Assembly: GCA_003509895.1 (NCBI GenBank)
Contig: DOMJ01000007.1
Span: 6,959 to 26,612 of the forward strand
DNA from: Candidatus Uhrbacteria bacterium
GTDB taxonomy: Bacteria; Patescibacteriota; Patescibacteriia; UBA9934; UBA11717
DNA: 19,654 nt
Reading direction: 5' to 3'
This document shows, one piece after another, positions 1 through 7,145 of this stretch (the first letter of the stretch is position 1; each line of letters starts with the position of its first letter). The translations under genes were made by a program, and so were the position numbers. The notes under the pieces were generated by a model, which saw nothing but the letters and a program-made list of their open reading frames with translations, made no database searches and was not told where the DNA came from.

Positions 1-144
1 GTCCAAGGTAACGGATCGAGGCGGTAAAGCCTCACGACCAATAAACATTCCACCGAGTAAACCGGTAAGCGCGATCCCAACCGCGGCTGTTGTTATGAGC
101 CATACAGGCCATTGTAGGGTCTTTTGACGTTTTTCTTGAAACAT
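1..144 (-). CDS. N-terminal fragment of a membrane-anchored protein, unidentified
   Basis: Reading leftward from an ATG at 144 gives 48 codons open to the window edge. The protein starts MFQEKRQKT, a short basic cytoplasmic tail, followed by a hydrophobic, glycine-rich stretch (about residues 12-37, ending near GGMFIG). It then turns polar (REALPPRS), which is the profile of a single N-terminal membrane anchor or uncleaved signal peptide with the rest of the protein outside the cell. An extended -10 element (TGG-TATACT, 163-155) ends 10 nt before the ATG, which supports this start and implies a very short or absent leader. The gene is divergent from the PEGA-domain gene at 239. Too little is visible to name a family; an exported protease or other anchored envelope protein would fit. 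Confidence 0.6.
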   Translation of the reverse strand, partial: MFQEKRQKTLQWPVWLITTAAVGIALTGLLGGMFIGREALPPRSVTLD

Positions 145-154
145 ATGTGCGCGC

Positions 155-163
155 AGTATACCA
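155..163 (-). promoter_or_regulatory. Extended -10 promoter for the 1-144 gene
   Basis: On the minus strand the sequence reads TGG followed by TATACT, i.e. an extended -10 (TGn plus a 5/6 match to TATAAT). It lies 10 nt before the ATG at 144. No convincing -35 is seen. The predicted transcription start falls within about 4 nt of the start codon. Confidence 0.5.
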
Positions 164-172
164 CGTTCATAC

Positions 173-192
173 GGGACTTACGGATTTGTCCC
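173..192. promoter_or_regulatory. Inverted repeat between divergent promoters, possible operator
   Basis: GGGAC (173-177) and GTCCC (188-192) form a 5-bp dyad with a 10-nt spacer in the 94-bp gap between the divergent genes at 144 and 239. It lies between the two proposed -10 elements, where a regulator could affect both. The arms are short, so chance is quite possible. Confidence 0.2.
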
Positions 193-221
193 TGTCTATA
201 ACCCACACAACCTTGAGAATT

Positions 222-230
222 TGATAGAAT
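222..230 (+). promoter_or_regulatory. Extended -10 promoter of the PEGA-domain gene (leaderless)
   Basis: TGA-TAGAAT is an extended -10 with a 5/6 match to TATAAT. Exactly 8 nt separate it from the ATG at 239, so transcription should begin at or next to the start codon. There is no Shine-Dalgarno sequence. This argues that translation starts at ATG 239 and not at the upstream in-frame TTG at 221, which would overlap the promoter itself. Confidence 0.55.
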
Positions 231-238
231 GGCGTTAC

Positions 239-1393
239 ATGAATAATCGTCGCATCCAACAAATCATTTTTGCCATCTTTATTGCCTTGTTTATTATAAG
301 CGCCCCTCTCGTTGTTCTTTATACCGCCGGGTATAGGTGGAGCCCTCACAACGGCGTGGTGCGTACCGGGACACTTTTTATTGCTTCAACCCCCAAGGAC
401 GCAACGGTACGTTTGGACGGAAAATTATACAAAGACAACGCTCCAACGATTATTAAAACCCTTAGACCGGCAGAATACCTGGTAGAGCTTGCTCTCCCGG
501 GACACCTCCCTTGGGAAAAAACCCTAGGGGTACGGGAGGGAGAAACAACGTTTATAGACAACGTAATTTTGTTTTTAGACACCAATTCTCAACTCGTGAT
601 TAAAGAAAATATGCAGACGGTGGCGTGGTCCCCCACGGGAAATCATGTTGCATGGGCGGATCATCAAGCTGGGTGGACCGAAGTTTGGATTTCCACAAGC
701 GCTCAACCCGCGTCACGTCTTGTGTATCGCGTAGAGCGTGATGAAGCATTAAAACTCACATGGGTGGATCCGGACACGGTGGAAATCACACACCATAAAG
801 AACATCGCTACGTCTCCAAAGATGGTCAGCTGCTTAGTAAGAGAGATGAATCGCTCGTCACCTTTCAACAGAATACCGATTCTGTGGATCTCCTCGTAAA
901 CGGGACCGTCCTCGCGCGTCTTCCGTTTGGAACCTATCGACTCCTGGATGAACGCAGCCCTTACCTTCTTGTACAAGATACGACACATAACCGTATTTCT
1001 CTCCTCACGACGGCCGATACAGAACAACCGCTCCTCCTTCAGGAAGATGCTCTGTACGTGGATTGGATTCGCCAAGATGCTCTTGCGTTTGCAACCGAGT
1101 TCTCTATCTCCATTTACGAACCCGCCATTCATCAAACAACGCTCATTACGCGTATTAGCGAACGCATTCACAATGTGGTCTGGCATCCAAACGGAGGGTA
1201 CTTATTTTATGCCACCGCCACGGATTTACGCGCCATTGAATTAGATGATCGCAACGGTCGACGCGTTACAAACCTGGTCACGATGAATCATATTTATACC
1301 TTTTTTGCCCATCCCCAAGGCAACATCCTGTATTTTATTGGCAACGACGGCATTGACACGGGTCTGTATCAACGCCTCTTATTCAATAAGTAA
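239..1393 (+). CDS. PEGA-domain membrane protein with beta-propeller-like C-terminal part
   Basis: 384 residues from the ATG at 239; an in-frame TTG at 221 is rejected because it lies inside the -10 element. A basic tail (MNNRRIQQ) is followed by one transmembrane helix at about residues 9-30. Next comes a PEGA domain (about 42-112): the stretch GTLFIASTPKDATVRLDG and a later LRPAEYLVELALPGHLPW match the family's 'P.GA.V.ldG' and 'G.y.v....pGy' pattern. PEGA domains are usually extracytoplasmic and found in S-layer and other surface proteins. The rest (about 130-384) shows repeated WD40/TolB-like blades such as TVAWSPTGNHVAWAD and VVWHPNGGYLFYA, suggesting a beta-propeller. The protein is probably anchored in the cytoplasmic membrane with its bulk outside. 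It forms a single-gene transcription unit with its own promoter and terminators. Its ligand is unknown. Confidence 0.85.
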   Translation: MNNRRIQQIIFAIFIALFIISAPLVVLYTAGYRWSPHNGVVRTGTLFIASTPKDATVRLDGKLYKDNAPTIIKTLRPAEYLVELALPGHLPWEKTLGVREGETTFIDNVILFLDTNSQLVIKENMQTVAWSPTGNHVAWADHQAGWTEVWISTSAQPASRLVYRVERDEALKLTWVDPDTVEITHHKEHRYVSKDGQLLSKRDESLVTFQQNTDSVDLLVNGTVLARLPFGTYRLLDERSPYLLVQDTTHNRISLLTTADTEQPLLLQEDALYVDWIRQDALAFATEFSISIYEPAIHQTTLITRISERIHNVVWHPNGGYLFYATATDLRAIELDDRNGRRVTNLVTMNHIYTFFAHPQGNILYFIGNDGIDTGLYQRLLFNK

Positions 1394-1414
1394 CCTGTGC
1401 CTTTATAGAACAAT

Positions 1415-1436
1415 ACCGGTAATTATCGGTGTTTTT
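1415..1436 (+). terminator. Intrinsic terminator 1 after the PEGA gene
   Basis: ACCGGT (1415-1420), loop AATT and ATCGGT (1425-1430, with one G-U pair) form a 6-bp hairpin, followed by GTTTTT. It lies 22 nt after the stop codon of the PEGA-domain gene. Confidence 0.5.
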
Positions 1437-1460
1437 CTATATTCCACGTTAAACAACAAC

Positions 1461-1487
1461 ACCGCCTACACGGCGGTTTCTTTTTTT
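1461..1487 (+). terminator. Intrinsic terminator 2 after the PEGA gene, possibly bidirectional
   Basis: ACCGCC (1461-1466), a 5-nt loop and GGCGGT (1472-1477) are followed by TTC and seven T's (1481-1487), a classic strong terminator for the plus strand. Read on the minus strand, the same hairpin is followed by a T-rich stretch (GTTGTTGTTT). It may therefore also end the long minus-strand operon, whose last stop codon is at 1505. Confidence 0.8.
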
Positions 1488-1504
1488 GTCTCTTGTACAT
1501 TCAA

Positions 1505-2569
1505 TTACCGTCGGATCACAAAAAGCAAAAACTGATAGTAGGCGGCCAAAACAGAATTGACTATTACATCCAAAAGCCAACTTGCCGTTTGTTGTGCCTC
1601 GATCGTTGGCGCCATGCAACGCAACAACTCCGCGTCAGTCACAACACGTACGGCTTGCACGTGTTTGCGACGAGCCATGATCCATCGCCAACTTGCTGGT
1701 TGTAAAAAATACGTATACACCTGCCCTTTTGTCTTCAACCACCCGCCTTTTAACGCAAACAAAAGTGTTCCCAATTCCATAAAAAGAGCCATCGGGAGGA
1801 TGAGCCAAAACGTTGGCCAAGCAAGGTGCGTCAGCTGCGTAACCCAACGGTTACGTTCCATCCAATAAAATTTAGTGATGCTGCGCGAAAATTCATATCG
1901 ATGATAGACAATCGAATCGTGCGCCACACCAACACCGTACCCCCCCAATCGCGCACGCCACGCTAAATCAACATCCTCGTGATACATAAAATAGGACGTT
2001 TCAAAAAGTCCGCCGATGTGATCCAGTGCATCCACACGAACCAACAGCCCGGCTCCCGACCCGTAAAAATGAGGACGGCCACTTACAAGATCCGGATCCT
2101 GATAGCCAAATCCAAGATAGTGCAACACGTTGCCGTATGAATCCACGTGAGTATGGTCCTGTTCCGACACAATCAGCGACTGCACGATAGCCTCTTGCGG
2201 ATGTTGAGTCGCGTAAGCAATGGCCGCATTAAGCACGTGTGGATCAACGCGTGCATCTTGGTTTAAGAGATAGAGGTACTCTGCTCCCCACGTGCGCGCG
2301 TGTTCATACGCCCGATTATGCCCGCCGGAAAATCCGTCATTTACCGGTGAGTCAATGAGGTGCATCTTTGGAATGTGTGCATCGTGTAGCCAGGGTTTTT
2401 CCAAGTAAGCACGGGCCGTACCCGACGGCGACGGATTATCTACCACAATCAAACAAACACGATCACGATCGTAATTAAGGTCCTGCAACGATTGCATACA
2501 CGCATCAATATCGGCCCTCGCCTCCTCTGACCAATACGTCACGTATTGAATGGCAATCTTCGGCATCAT
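1505..2569 (-). CDS. GT2 family glycosyltransferase, membrane-associated
   Basis: 354 residues from ATG 2569, which overlaps the upstream TGA as ATGA; a second ATG directly follows at 2566. A longer frame reaches 2608 but only through the preceding gene. The GT-A fold of family GT2 is clear: an N-terminal strand IAIQYVTYW, the nucleotide-binding VVDNPSPSGT (about 43-51), a metal/nucleotide motif reading NQD (103-105) where its neighbours have NPD, and the acceptor-side motif FMYHEDVDLAWRAR. Two hydrophobic segments near the C-terminus (around WLILPMALFMELGTLLFAL and LLDVIVNSVLAAYYQF) suggest membrane attachment. It is the last gene of the operon, after three other GT2 enzymes. It probably adds one sugar to a lipid-linked surface glycan on the cytoplasmic face; donor and acceptor cannot be read from sequence. 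Confidence 0.9.
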   Translation of the reverse strand: MMPKIAIQYVTYWSEEARADIDACMQSLQDLNYDRDRVCLIVVDNPSPSGTARAYLEKPWLHDAHIPKMHLIDSPVNDGFSGGHNRAYEHARTWGAEYLYLLNQDARVDPHVLNAAIAYATQHPQEAIVQSLIVSEQDHTHVDSYGNVLHYLGFGYQDPDLVSGRPHFYGSGAGLLVRVDALDHIGGLFETSYFMYHEDVDLAWRARLGGYGVGVAHDSIVYHRYEFSRSITKFYWMERNRWVTQLTHLAWPTFWLILPMALFMELGTLLFALKGGWLKTKGQVYTYFLQPASWRWIMARRKHVQAVRVVTDAELLRCMAPTIEAQQTASWLLDVIVNSVLAAYYQFLLFVIRR

Positions 2570-3387
2570 ACACGTTTTATTCCCCACTTGAGCAAATACT
2601 TGAACCAACTATCCACGTGCACGCGTGCCAATTTATTTTGAAATAAATTTTTTGCGATCGTTTTTTCCTTTGCAGAACCTTGCCCATAAACATGGTACAC
2701 CTCCGCTTCCGGTACATAATAAACGGCTCGTCCTCTGTCCCAACACGTACGGCACAAATCCACATCCTCAAAATACATAAAATAGCGATCGTCAAATCCG
2801 CCAATCTCTCTAAACAAGTCGCCGTCCATCAAAAAAGCGGACCCCTGAACCCAATCTACAAGACGTCGCTTGGCAGGATCCACGCCCTGCATGAGAAAGT
2901 GATCGCGGTATGCCTGACCTTGTTTGGATGCGGCAAAACGCGTTCGTTGCACAAACGGCATATACCACGCCGGAAATCTGCGTGCCGTTTGCTGATGGGA
3001 CCCGTCCATATATCGCACGCGTGGGGCGGCAATACCCACGGTTGGATACGTACGCAAAAATTGAAACAAGGTGTCCAATATCTGCCCGTCCACCAATCGG
3101 GTATCCGGGTTCAAAAAAAAGTACGAACGCGCATCAATCTCCTGTGCTCCCCTATTGGATGCTCGACCAAATCCACTATTGGCCCCGCGCAAGACCACGT
3201 GTGCCTCGGGAATTTGCGCTTTTACGTAAGAATAGGTATCAAAATCGGAAGACGCGTTATCTACCACAACCAAGGCCGTGGAAAGGCTGGTGTGCTGCAT
3301 CGCGGCTCGAAGCGTTGGGAGACATTCCGGATGAATCCCATTATACGTAACCATCACAATGGCAATGTCGACCAACTTAGGAGACAT
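2566..3387 (-). CDS. GT2 family glycosyltransferase (rhamnosyltransferase-like)
   Basis: 273 residues. The ATG at 3387 lies inside the end of the upstream gene (11-nt overlap), implying translational coupling. Family GT2 features run in the usual order: strand IVMVTYNG (about 10-17), VVDNASSD (about 41-48), GANSGFGRASNRG (about 68-80), an NPD motif in FFLNPDTRL (93-95), GSAFLMDGDLFREIGGFD, and the conserved YFMYFEDVDLCRT segment. The length is normal for the wbbL/rfbF-like rhamnosyltransferase branch. With the dTDP-sugar enzymes in the same operon, transfer of a dTDP-activated deoxyhexose is a reasonable inference. Its start, MSPKL, matches that of the GT2 at 4315, hinting at duplication within the cluster. 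Confidence 0.9.
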   Translation of the reverse strand: MSPKLVDIAIVMVTYNGIHPECLPTLRAAMQHTSLSTALVVVDNASSDFDTYSYVKAQIPEAHVVLRGANSGFGRASNRGAQEIDARSYFFLNPDTRLVDGQILDTLFQFLRTYPTVGIAAPRVRYMDGSHQQTARRFPAWYMPFVQRTRFAASKQGQAYRDHFLMQGVDPAKRRLVDWVQGSAFLMDGDLFREIGGFDDRYFMYFEDVDLCRTCWDRGRAVYYVPEAEVYHVYGQGSAKEKTIAKNLFQNKLARVHVDSWFKYLLKWGIKRV

Positions 3388-4318
3388 AAAACGCGCGTTT
3401 TTTTAAAAGGATTGGCCATGCGTGTTTGGTATCCCGGATCGTATCACGCACGATTGACGGATGAAAGACAAGCAAAAAAGCCAGCTTGGAGAGCTCGAAC
3501 GGGATCAGCGCCCAACTGCGACGGATTCCCTCCCAAACGGATGTATACACAATCAAATTCCACAAATGATTTCTGTAGGAATAAAATTGCACAAACCGTG
3601 AGGCATCCCTATGGAGCAAGGATAATCTAAATGCTCGGCGATGATGCGCAACCGCCTCGGGCACAAGAGCCGAAATCCAACCGTCTGCGTACAATCTATA
3701 CGCAAGGTCCACGTCTTCCTTGTACACAACATAGCTGGGGTCAAACAACCGACCGTCACAGCTTGCACGCTCCACCGCTTCACGGCGCACCATCGGCAAA
3801 CATCCGGACACGCCAAACACTTGACGCATCGCATCCGGTGTTACGTTTTCTCCATTCACCACATCAAACACTTTACCGCTTGCAGACACGGAAAGTCCCA
3901 ATGAGTCAATCAAATCAGACAAGCACGGCGTCCCCTCTTTCCAATCCCATCGCAAGATAATCCCTGCGGCAGAACCGAGTTCCTCCCATGCTTCAAACGC
4001 TTGTCGTAACACCTCAATGTAGGAGGCAGACAAAATGGTATCCGGGTTCACGAGCTGCACAAGATCGGCATCGTGACGCGTAAAAAGCCGTTGATGCCCA
4101 CCGGCAAAGCCACAATTATCCGGCGACTCTTCTAATCGTGTTGGCAGGCGCTGACTGTATTGCTCCACAATCAATCGTATTCGCTCGCGCTCTTCTCCTT
4201 GGCTGTTGTCTAAAATATACAGGACCCAATCGCAGTCCGTTTGCCCAATAAGCGAATCAAACAAGAACGGCAAATACGCCGCGCTGTTATAGGTTACCAG
4301 TTGTAGCGCAAGTGTCAT
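3377..4318 (-). CDS. GT2 family glycosyltransferase
   Basis: 313 residues. The ATG at 4318 overlaps the previous TGA as ATGA. GT2 hallmarks are the N-terminal strand LQLVTYNSAAYLP, the nucleotide-binding segment YILDNSQGEE (about 34-43), DNCGFAGGHQ (about 67-76), an NPD motif in VQLVNPDTIL (91-93), a glycine-containing GVSGCLPMVRREAVE segment, and the acceptor-side YVVYKEDVDLAYRLY. The C-terminal 80 residues (from about RFVQFYSYRNHLWNLIVY) are amphipathic to hydrophobic and resemble the membrane-proximal tail of lipid-linked-oligosaccharide GT2 enzymes. It sits between two other GT2 genes in the operon. Specificity is unknown. Confidence 0.9.
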   Translation of the reverse strand: MTLALQLVTYNSAAYLPFLFDSLIGQTDCDWVLYILDNSQGEERERIRLIVEQYSQRLPTRLEESPDNCGFAGGHQRLFTRHDADLVQLVNPDTILSASYIEVLRQAFEAWEELGSAAGIILRWDWKEGTPCLSDLIDSLGLSVSASGKVFDVVNGENVTPDAMRQVFGVSGCLPMVRREAVERASCDGRLFDPSYVVYKEDVDLAYRLYADGWISALVPEAVAHHRRAFRLSLLHRDASRFVQFYSYRNHLWNLIVYTSVWEGIRRSWALIPFELSKLAFLLVFHPSIVRDTIRDTKHAWPILLKKRAFYVS

Positions 4319-5175
4319 GACGGTTCCATCTTAAACAGATCGTACAGAGAGCCCGCAAAAAAGGCGAATGGACGGAGAGTCCAAAAAAGAGCCGCCTGCC
4401 ACCAAGACCCATGCTTGCCAAAAAACTGCGCCATGGACCGTAACAATATCGCCTGCTTCCGACCTACGGACACCTGTCTAAAACTCTGACCAACTAAATC
4501 TTCGCAAGACACATCGGCAAGAAAGCGAACCACATACCCGGCTTCTCGCACGCGTTTACAATAATCCACTTCCTCAAACCATAAAAAAAATCGTTCATCA
4601 AACGTCCCTACCACATCCATCACATCACGTCTGAAGGCAAAATAGGATCCACGCACCTGCTCTACGTCCTGCGTTTTCCCGTACTCCATATCTGTGCGCA
4701 AATATCGATCAACGACCGCTAATCGTATGTGGAGATGCGACAGTTTTAGTACGATCGCCAATTGATCCTTCCAGGTTGGATCACGTCTCACAGATGTCAC
4801 ATAGGTGTTACCCTTTCTCAATTTAATTCCCACAACGCCAACCTGTTTGTGATCCATTAACTCTTGATAGGTACGCAACAGCGCTCCCGTCCCCACAAAC
4901 ATATCCGGGTTCAGTAACAACATCACCTCTCCCGTGGCGTATCGCATACCTTGATTACACGCGTACGCAAACCCCGCGTTCCAATCATTGATCACCAGGT
5001 GCACCTCCGGAAAATGCTCACGCACCATTTGCGTTGTACCGTCGGAAGATGCGTTATCTATCACAAACACTTCAAACGGAAGTTCTTCTCGTAATGCAAA
5101 CAATCGCTCCAGATTTTTCTGCAACGCCTCTTTTACATTCCAGCTCACAATAAGAATACTCAGTTTTGGGCTCAT
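4315..5175 (-). CDS. GT2 family glycosyltransferase (rhamnosyltransferase-like)
   Basis: 286 residues. The start is the ATG at 5175, 8 nt after the stop of the RmlA-like gene. GT2 features: LSILIVSWN (about 5-13), VIDNASSDGT (about 38-47), NAGFAYACNQG (about 66-76), NPD in LLLNPDMFVG (89-91), RGSYFAFRRDVMDVVGTFDERFFLWFEEVDYCKR, and then the tail ...EDLVGQSFRQVSVGRKQAILLRS, which recalls the G-x-S region of WbbL-type rhamnosyltransferases. No Shine-Dalgarno sequence sits at the usual distance, so coupling to the upstream gene is likely. Its place directly after the nucleotide-sugar genes fits an enzyme using their product, which is an inference from context. Confidence 0.9.
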   Translation of the reverse strand: MSPKLSILIVSWNVKEALQKNLERLFALREELPFEVFVIDNASSDGTTQMVREHFPEVHLVINDWNAGFAYACNQGMRYATGEVMLLLNPDMFVGTGALLRTYQELMDHKQVGVVGIKLRKGNTYVTSVRRDPTWKDQLAIVLKLSHLHIRLAVVDRYLRTDMEYGKTQDVEQVRGSYFAFRRDVMDVVGTFDERFFLWFEEVDYCKRVREAGYVVRFLADVSCEDLVGQSFRQVSVGRKQAILLRSMAQFFGKHGSWWQAALFWTLRPFAFFAGSLYDLFKMEPS

Positions 5176-5183
5176 GACGGATA

Positions 5184-6272
5184 CTAAATTTCCACCTGAC
5201 TGTTCTCACCAATAATCAAGCACTTCCCGTGTGGTAACGAGCTTCGTTCACTTGTCACGATCGCATTTTTTCCAACAATGCTGTCTACAATCATCGTGTC
5301 CGCCATTACCTGTGCCCCTTCCATAATAATGGAGTGCTGTATTTGTGCACGAGAAACACGCGCACCGGACCCGATGGTTGTATGTGGTCCAATAAACGCG
5401 TGATCAATCTGCACGTTGTCCCCTATAACCACCGGTCCCCGAATTAAAACATCTTCCCCAAAAATACAATCTTTTCCAATCTTTACGCGACCCTGTATAC
5501 GCGTGTCATCCAGTTTCGCGAGGCTTGCGTCCACCACGGCTTCTGCTTGCGTCATCTCATTCAACAATAATTGATTTCCTTCCAATAAGGCCTCCGGCGT
5601 TCCCGTGTCCTTCCACCACCCATGCATAATTTGGTATCCAACCTTCCCTTGTCTGACCATATGCGTATTGATGTCCGAGATCTCGTATTCCCCCCGAGCA
5701 GAAGGGGTAATCTGTTCAAACGCCTCCAGATATTTTGGCATACGATACAAATACAACCCGGTTTGCGCAAAACGCGACGGCGGAACGGCGGGTTTTTCTC
5801 TTATCGCAATCAACGCACCATGCGCATCAAATTCCGGGACACCAAAACGTTCCGGATCTGCTACCTCAACAAACGCAAACGAGGCATCCAATCGCTCATT
5901 CACAAATTTATCTACGAGCTGTTGTAGGGATCCCAAAACAACGTTATCGCCAAAATACAACAACACGTCATCCTCTCCGATCCATGAGCGGGCGCTGTAC
6001 AAAATTTGCCCAACACCACAGGCACCCCCCTCTTGTTCTAAATACGTGAGCCTCAATCCCCACGCAGATCCATCACCAAAAACGGCGCGCATAGAGTCCA
6101 CCTCTCCCGGGTTGACGTTTATTGCCACATCCACAATGCCAACCTCTGCAACCTTTTTAAAGGCGTTGGTGAGCATTGGCTCATTTGCCAATGGAATCAA
6201 GTGTTTATTGAGGTTCCAGGTGATTGGACGCAAACGCGTGCCACGTCCCCCCGCGGTAATAACGGCTTTCAT
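5184..6272 (-). CDS. rmlA: Glucose-1-phosphate thymidylyltransferase-like, long form
   Basis: 362 residues. The N-terminal nucleotidyltransferase domain (about 1-240) carries the signature AGGRGTRLRP (7-16), a conserved lysine in NLNKHLIPLANEPML (K23), the FGDNV segment (metal/nucleotide binding), REKP, and GWWKDTGTPE. The C-terminal third (about 255-362) is a left-handed beta-helix of hexapeptide repeats, for example IGKDCIFGEDVLIRGPVVIG. This layout and length match the long RmlA/StrD type, which makes dTDP-glucose from dTTP and glucose-1-phosphate; some relatives prefer UTP. It would feed the RmlB-like enzyme encoded upstream. A hairpin-plus-T-run (6296-6278) lies directly before its ATG, and no Shine-Dalgarno sequence is seen, so its expression may be set separately from the upstream genes. 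Confidence 0.85.
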   Translation of the reverse strand: MKAVITAGGRGTRLRPITWNLNKHLIPLANEPMLTNAFKKVAEVGIVDVAINVNPGEVDSMRAVFGDGSAWGLRLTYLEQEGGACGVGQILYSARSWIGEDDVLLYFGDNVVLGSLQQLVDKFVNERLDASFAFVEVADPERFGVPEFDAHGALIAIREKPAVPPSRFAQTGLYLYRMPKYLEAFEQITPSARGEYEISDINTHMVRQGKVGYQIMHGWWKDTGTPEALLEGNQLLLNEMTQAEAVVDASLAKLDDTRIQGRVKIGKDCIFGEDVLIRGPVVIGDNVQIDHAFIGPHTTIGSGARVSRAQIQHSIIMEGAQVMADTMIVDSIVGKNAIVTSERSSLPHGKCLIIGENSQVEI

Positions 6273-6277
6273 AAAGT

Positions 6278-6296
6278 AAAAAGGCTCTTTCGAGCC
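6278..6296 (-). terminator. Hairpin and T-run between the reductase and rmlA genes (internal terminator/attenuator)
   Basis: On the minus strand GGCTC, a GAAA tetraloop and GAGCC are followed by TTTTT. The structure fills most of the 27-nt gap between the stop codon at 6300 and the ATG at 6272, leaving only 5 nt before the start codon. It has the form of a compact intrinsic terminator inside the operon. Partial read-through would lower rmlA and glycosyltransferase expression. Confidence 0.6.
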
Positions 6297-6299
6297 AGC

Positions 6300-7142
6300 T
6301 TACGTGATCTTTTGTGCCTTGGCAAACTTTTCCATTGTGTCTCGGAGGGCAATGATTGTTGGCCTCATGTGGATGCCAAATTCCGCCAATCGGTCCGTTG
6401 CAAGCACATTGTTGGATCTCCCTTTTATTGCAAGATCCTGTTTTACGAGATCGTCGTTGGCAATCCACTCATTTATGTGGCTCGGATCTACGATTTCCTC
6501 ATACAGCGCCAAAATCTCTCTGTGTCGTACCGGTTCGGGATTTGTGACGTGAAAGATGCCAGTGGCGCGCTTCTCCATTAGTTGATAGAACACGTCAACC
6601 ATGTCGTCAATCACCGTCGCACTATTTTCTACATCAATCACCTTGGAATAAGAAGCCAACTTATTGATCAGGTTTCCCGGTGCCGAAACATGATCTATCG
6701 GCATCCGAATACGACCAACGCCCACATGTGGCAATGTGGATAGACAAAGATCGGCTGCCCATTTGGTTCGAGAATAAACCGGAAGCGGGTTGCCAAAGTC
6801 CATTTCTCGCCAACGCTTATCCGGGTGCGGCGCGTCTCCATAAAAAATGCATCCGGAACCAATGTGCAATAAATACACATTCTTTTGTGCACACGCATCG
6901 GCAATCTCTAATGGCAAAATCGTGTTCCCCCGTATGGATTCCATCTGGTGATCTTCACACCAATCCACATTCGGTTTGCCTTTTATGCCCGCTGCGTTTA
7001 ACACAACATCCGGCTGATGTGTTTCTAGTTCTTTCAGTACATCCGCCTTGCACGTGATGCGCACATCAGAGAGTACAGAGTCCTTCCACGCCTCATGACA
7101 TCGCGCACCAATATAGCCTCCACCAAATATCAGAATCTTCAT
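6300..7142 (-). CDS. RmlD-like NDP-sugar reductase, resembling bifunctional 3,5-epimerase/4-reductase
   Basis: 280 residues, an extended short-chain dehydrogenase. It has an N-terminal dinucleotide motif FGGGYIG (6-12), LNAAG (48-52), and the catalytic YSRTK (Y123, K127). It is annotatable as a dTDP-4-dehydrorhamnose reductase (RmlD family). Several stretches (KPNVDWCE at 56-63, GCIF at 97-100, RIRMPI, KVIDVENSATVIDD, TGIFHVTNPEPVRHREIL, RSNN) follow closely what I recall of the plant UER1/NRS-ER proteins, single-domain enzymes that do both C3/C5 epimerisation and C4 reduction to make NDP-L-rhamnose. No separate rmlC is present in the window, which fits that reading. It starts 3 nt after the RmlB-like gene's stop. 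The dual activity is an inference. Confidence 0.85.
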   Translation of the reverse strand: MKILIFGGGYIGARCHEAWKDSVLSDVRITCKADVLKELETHQPDVVLNAAGIKGKPNVDWCEDHQMESIRGNTILPLEIADACAQKNVYLLHIGSGCIFYGDAPHPDKRWREMDFGNPLPVYSRTKWAADLCLSTLPHVGVGRIRMPIDHVSAPGNLINKLASYSKVIDVENSATVIDDMVDVFYQLMEKRATGIFHVTNPEPVRHREILALYEEIVDPSHINEWIANDDLVKQDLAIKGRSNNVLATDRLAEFGIHMRPTIIALRDTMEKFAKAQKIT

Positions 7143-7145
7143 ACA

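Noticed and set aside
749..1186. Antisense 145-codon frame within the PEGA gene
   Set aside because: It is fully inside a gene with clear domain matches and has no motif, promoter or start context of its own.
2680..3630. Long plus-strand frame (316 codons) opposite the GT2 genes
   Set aside because: It is an antisense shadow: rich in Arg/His/Pro with no recognisable domains, and it runs across two well-supported glycosyltransferase genes.
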